A stretch of 15,510 bases of DNA from Verrucomicrobiota bacterium. Its GTDB lineage: Bacteria; Verrucomicrobiota; Verrucomicrobiia; Opitutales; UBA953. The notes under the pieces were generated by a model that did no database searches, was not told where the DNA came from, and saw only the letters and a list, made by a program, of their open reading frames with translations. Position 1 is the first letter of the stretch. Every line of letters starts with the position of its first letter. Location: the NCBI GenBank assembly GCA_009924535.1, contig RFRI01000007.1:1-15510 (forward strand), read 5' to 3'. The position numbers were made by a program, and so were the translations under genes. Of this stretch, positions 13,558 through 15,510 are shown piece by piece.

Positions 13558-14877
13558 ATGGCCGAAACCAATCGTCCTCTAGCTAACCGCATCCTTTACG
13601 GGCTGCTCTTCGGTGTTATCGCCGGCCTCGTCACTCTGGGCGTCGGCGATTATTCGCCGTCGGCCTTGGTGTTCATGCGCAAGGTCGCGACGAACGTCTT
13701 CGATCCTTTCGGGCAGATCTTCCTGCGTCTGCTCTTCTTCGTGGTTATCCCGCTGGTGTTCGCCTCGCTGGCCGCCGGCGTCGCCCAGCTCGGTCGTCTC
13801 GATCGGCTCGGGCCGCTCGCCGGCCGCACCTTCGCGCTGTTCTTCCTCAATATGGCCATCGCCGTCGGCCTCGGCCTGCTGATGATGAACGTCCTCCGCC
13901 CCGGCGACCACCTGGATCCGGCGGCGAAGACGATGCTGATGCGGGAATTCGGCGGCGCCGCTCAGAAGCACGTCGCCACCTCGGCGGCCACTCCTTCGGT
14001 CGATCTCGCCGGCTTGGTGGAGATGTTCATGCCCAAGAACCTCTTCGGCGCCGTCGTCGGCCATACCAACGGCTCGATCGGCGACGTCCTGCCGCTCATT
14101 CTGTTCGCGTTGCTCGTCGGGGTCGTCGGCACGCAGCTGCCGGAGGCGAAGCGTCAACAGCTGCTCGGCGCGCTTGACCTGGTGGCTGAACTCATGACCG
14201 GCATCGTGCAGCTCGCGCTGAAGCTCGCCCCTTATGCGGTGCCGCTCATGATCTACAGCGTCATCGTCAAGATCGGCCTGGACATCCTGGTCGCCCTCGG
14301 GGTCTTCGCTCTCGGGTGCCTCGCGGTGATGTTGTTCCACCTTTTCGGCACGATGTCGCTCTGGCTCCGTCTCTGGACCGACCGGAAGCCGCTGGAATTC
14401 TTCCGTGATATCCGCGGCGTGCTGATCACCGCCTTCTCGACGAGCTCCAGCAACGCGACCCTACCGGCCGCGCTGGAGTGCTCAAAGAACACCCTTGGCC
14501 TCAAGCCGAGCGTCGTGGGCTTCGTGCTTCCGCTCGGCACGACGATGAATATGAGCGGCACGGCCCTGTACGAAGGCTGCGTGGTGCTCTTCGTCGCGCA
14601 GGTCTTCGGCGTCGACCTCACGATCGCCCAGCAGCTAACGCTACTCTTCCTCTCCGTGCTCAGCGCCGTCGCCGTCGCGGGCATCCCTGGTGGCTCCTTG
14701 CCGCTCATCGCCGGCCTGCTGGTCACTTTTGGAATCCCGCCCGAAGGCATCGGCATCGTGCTCGGCGTGGACCGAATCCTCGACATGGCCCGCTCGATGA
14801 CGAATGTCGGTTCCGACCTCGTCACGACGGTCGTGGTCGACGCCCACGAGCGCAAGGCCGACTCGGCTTCCGCCTAG
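13558..14877 (+). CDS. Dicarboxylate/amino acid:cation symporter (DAACS), probably acidic amino acid
   Basis: This encodes 439 residues, full length for the DAACS (GltP/DctA) family. Markers are the serine-rich hairpin STSSSNATLP (294-303), PLGTTMNMSGTALYEG (325-340, sodium/substrate-binding NMDGT-type motif with S in place of D), AGIPGGSLPL (374-383, second hairpin) and GVDRILDMARSMTNVGSD (403-420). By comparison with GltPh, R412 (side-chain carboxylate), D409 (amino group), N416 and D420 occupy the binding positions. The aspartate at 409 favours glutamate/aspartate over C4-dicarboxylates, which is inference. It takes up substrate at the inner membrane with sodium or protons. No Shine-Dalgarno sequence; C-rich leader. 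The stop overlaps that of the convergent EamA gene. Confidence 0.93.
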   Translation: MAETNRPLANRILYGLLFGVIAGLVTLGVGDYSPSALVFMRKVATNVFDPFGQIFLRLLFFVVIPLVFASLAAGVAQLGRLDRLGPLAGRTFALFFLNMAIAVGLGLLMMNVLRPGDHLDPAAKTMLMREFGGAAQKHVATSAATPSVDLAGLVEMFMPKNLFGAVVGHTNGSIGDVLPLILFALLVGVVGTQLPEAKRQQLLGALDLVAELMTGIVQLALKLAPYAVPLMIYSVIVKIGLDILVALGVFALGCLAVMLFHLFGTMSLWLRLWTDRKPLEFFRDIRGVLITAFSTSSSNATLPAALECSKNTLGLKPSVVGFVLPLGTTMNMSGTALYEGCVVLFVAQVFGVDLTIAQQLTLLFLSVLSAVAVAGIPGGSLPLIAGLLVTFGIPPEGIGIVLGVDRILDMARSMTNVGSDLVTTVVVDAHERKADSASA

Positions 14878-15510
14878 AACCTCCGCAGCAGGATCACGCC
14901 GGCGATGGCGATCGCGCCGCCGAGCCAGAGGCGCCACGAGGGACGCTGGCCTTCGACGGCCCACTGCATCACGAGGCCGATGAGCGGCGTGAGCGCGACC
15001 ACGCTCAACACGAGCGCGGCGGGGCTGCGCGTGAGCGCCCACTGATAGCAGGCGACGCCGAGCGCCGGCCCGGCAATTCCGTTCATGAGCATCCACCCAG
15101 GAGCGGACGCGAAGGCATACGGCCGGCGCACCTTCGCGAGCAGGCCGTCCTTGCGCGAAGCCCAGAGTAGGAAGAGCAATACGATGGGCACTCCGCCGAG
15201 CAGGCGCACGAAGGCCTGCGCAAAGCCGTCGGGAATGATTTCGCCGGCTTGCTTGCACGTTTCGACGGTCAGCGGGGTGCTGACCGCGCCGCAAGCCTGG
15301 CCGAGGGCCGACAGCACGCCGAGCCAGACGCCGGTCCGCCGGTCCGCGGGGTCGCCTTCCGCGGGAGCGCCGAGCGCGACGCCGACGCCGATCAGGATGA
15401 CGAAGGCGGCGAGCATCTGGCCTCCGTTGGGCGAATGCCCCAAGGCTTCGTATTCCAGGATGAGCGCGAACGGCGCCGCCAGGCACTGGGTGAGCAGCAT
15501 GGTCAGGCCG
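14874..15510 (-). CDS. EamA/DMT-family transporter, C-terminal part (partial, 5' end outside window)
   Basis: The frame is open to the right edge, so the N-terminus is missing; the ATG at 15500 is internal. About 211 residues are visible. First comes the end of one EamA repeat (MLLTQCLAAPFALILEYEALGHSPNGGQMLAAFVILIGVGVAL), then a short charged linker (EGDPADRR) and a second repeat of about five segments ending in SPAALVLSVVALTPLIGLVMQWAVEGQRPSWRLWLGGAIAIAGVILLRRF. The P..a......E/G...LG.. pattern at the end of each repeat is typical of the drug/metabolite transporter superfamily. It is probably an exporter of a small metabolite; the substrate is not predictable. Its stop TAG and the symporter stop TAG on the other strand share the bases CTAG (14874-14877). 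Confidence 0.88.
   Translation of the reverse strand, partial: GLTMLLTQCLAAPFALILEYEALGHSPNGGQMLAAFVILIGVGVALGAPAEGDPADRRTGVWLGVLSALGQACGAVSTPLTVETCKQAGEIIPDGFAQAFVRLLGGVPIVLLFLLWASRKDGLLAKVRRPYAFASAPGWMLMNGIAGPALGVACYQWALTRSPAALVLSVVALTPLIGLVMQWAVEGQRPSWRLWLGGAIAIAGVILLRRF

Noticed and set aside
13579..14340. Minus-strand open frame of 253 codons opposite the symporter
   Set aside because: It is highly charged low-complexity sequence made from the reverse complement of membrane-segment codons. The symporter is certain.

Overview
The window looks like ordinary chromosome from a GC-rich bacterium of the Planctomycetota-Verrucomicrobiota-Chlamydiota group, most likely Verrucomicrobiota (Opitutae-like). 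The grounds are gene content and style: an exported DUF1080 (3-keto-disaccharide hydrolase) protein, a secreted beta-propeller, FabV as enoyl reductase, a free-standing four-helix-bundle (23S rRNA intervening-sequence family) gene, and many starts without a clear Shine-Dalgarno sequence. No named species is claimed. Coding density is very high, several gene pairs overlap by 4-8 bases, and no gene-free stretch exceeds 300 bases.

Layout. 1-2190 (minus): a probable three-gene run of a Sel1-repeat membrane protein, a small conserved hypothetical and the N-terminal part of mfd, which leaves the window on the left. 2322-3365 (plus): an exported beta-propeller protein. 3367-6038 (minus): a tightly packed fabV - parA-like ATPase - DUF1826-like run with zero spacing and then a 4-base overlap. 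6149-7619 (plus): a PLP aminotransferase and rpmB (L28), closed by a bidirectional terminator shared with the convergent dgkA (minus). 8201-9436 (plus): rpoZ, smpB and trmL, a housekeeping run for transcription, ribosome rescue and tRNA modification.

9432-9999 is the one clearly accessory piece: a four-helix-bundle gene on the minus strand flanked by inverted arrays of a degenerate 19-base repeat. It abuts trmL so closely that the trmL stop codon lies inside the repeat. 10059-11427 (plus) holds an overlapping DUF3050/DUF2306 pair. 11430-13493 (minus) holds two exported proteins, DUF1080 followed by a nitrilase-superfamily amidohydrolase. 13558-14877 (plus) is a dicarboxylate/amino-acid:cation symporter whose stop overlaps that of a convergent EamA-type transporter, which is cut by the right window edge.

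The most interesting items are the repeat-bounded four-helix-bundle element, the ParA-coupled DUF1826-like protein with an HxD...H...R pattern like Fe(II)/2-oxoglutarate oxygenases, and a shared promoter geometry in front of rpmB and rpoZ. I saw no CRISPR array, tRNA, rRNA, phage gene or classical transposase.
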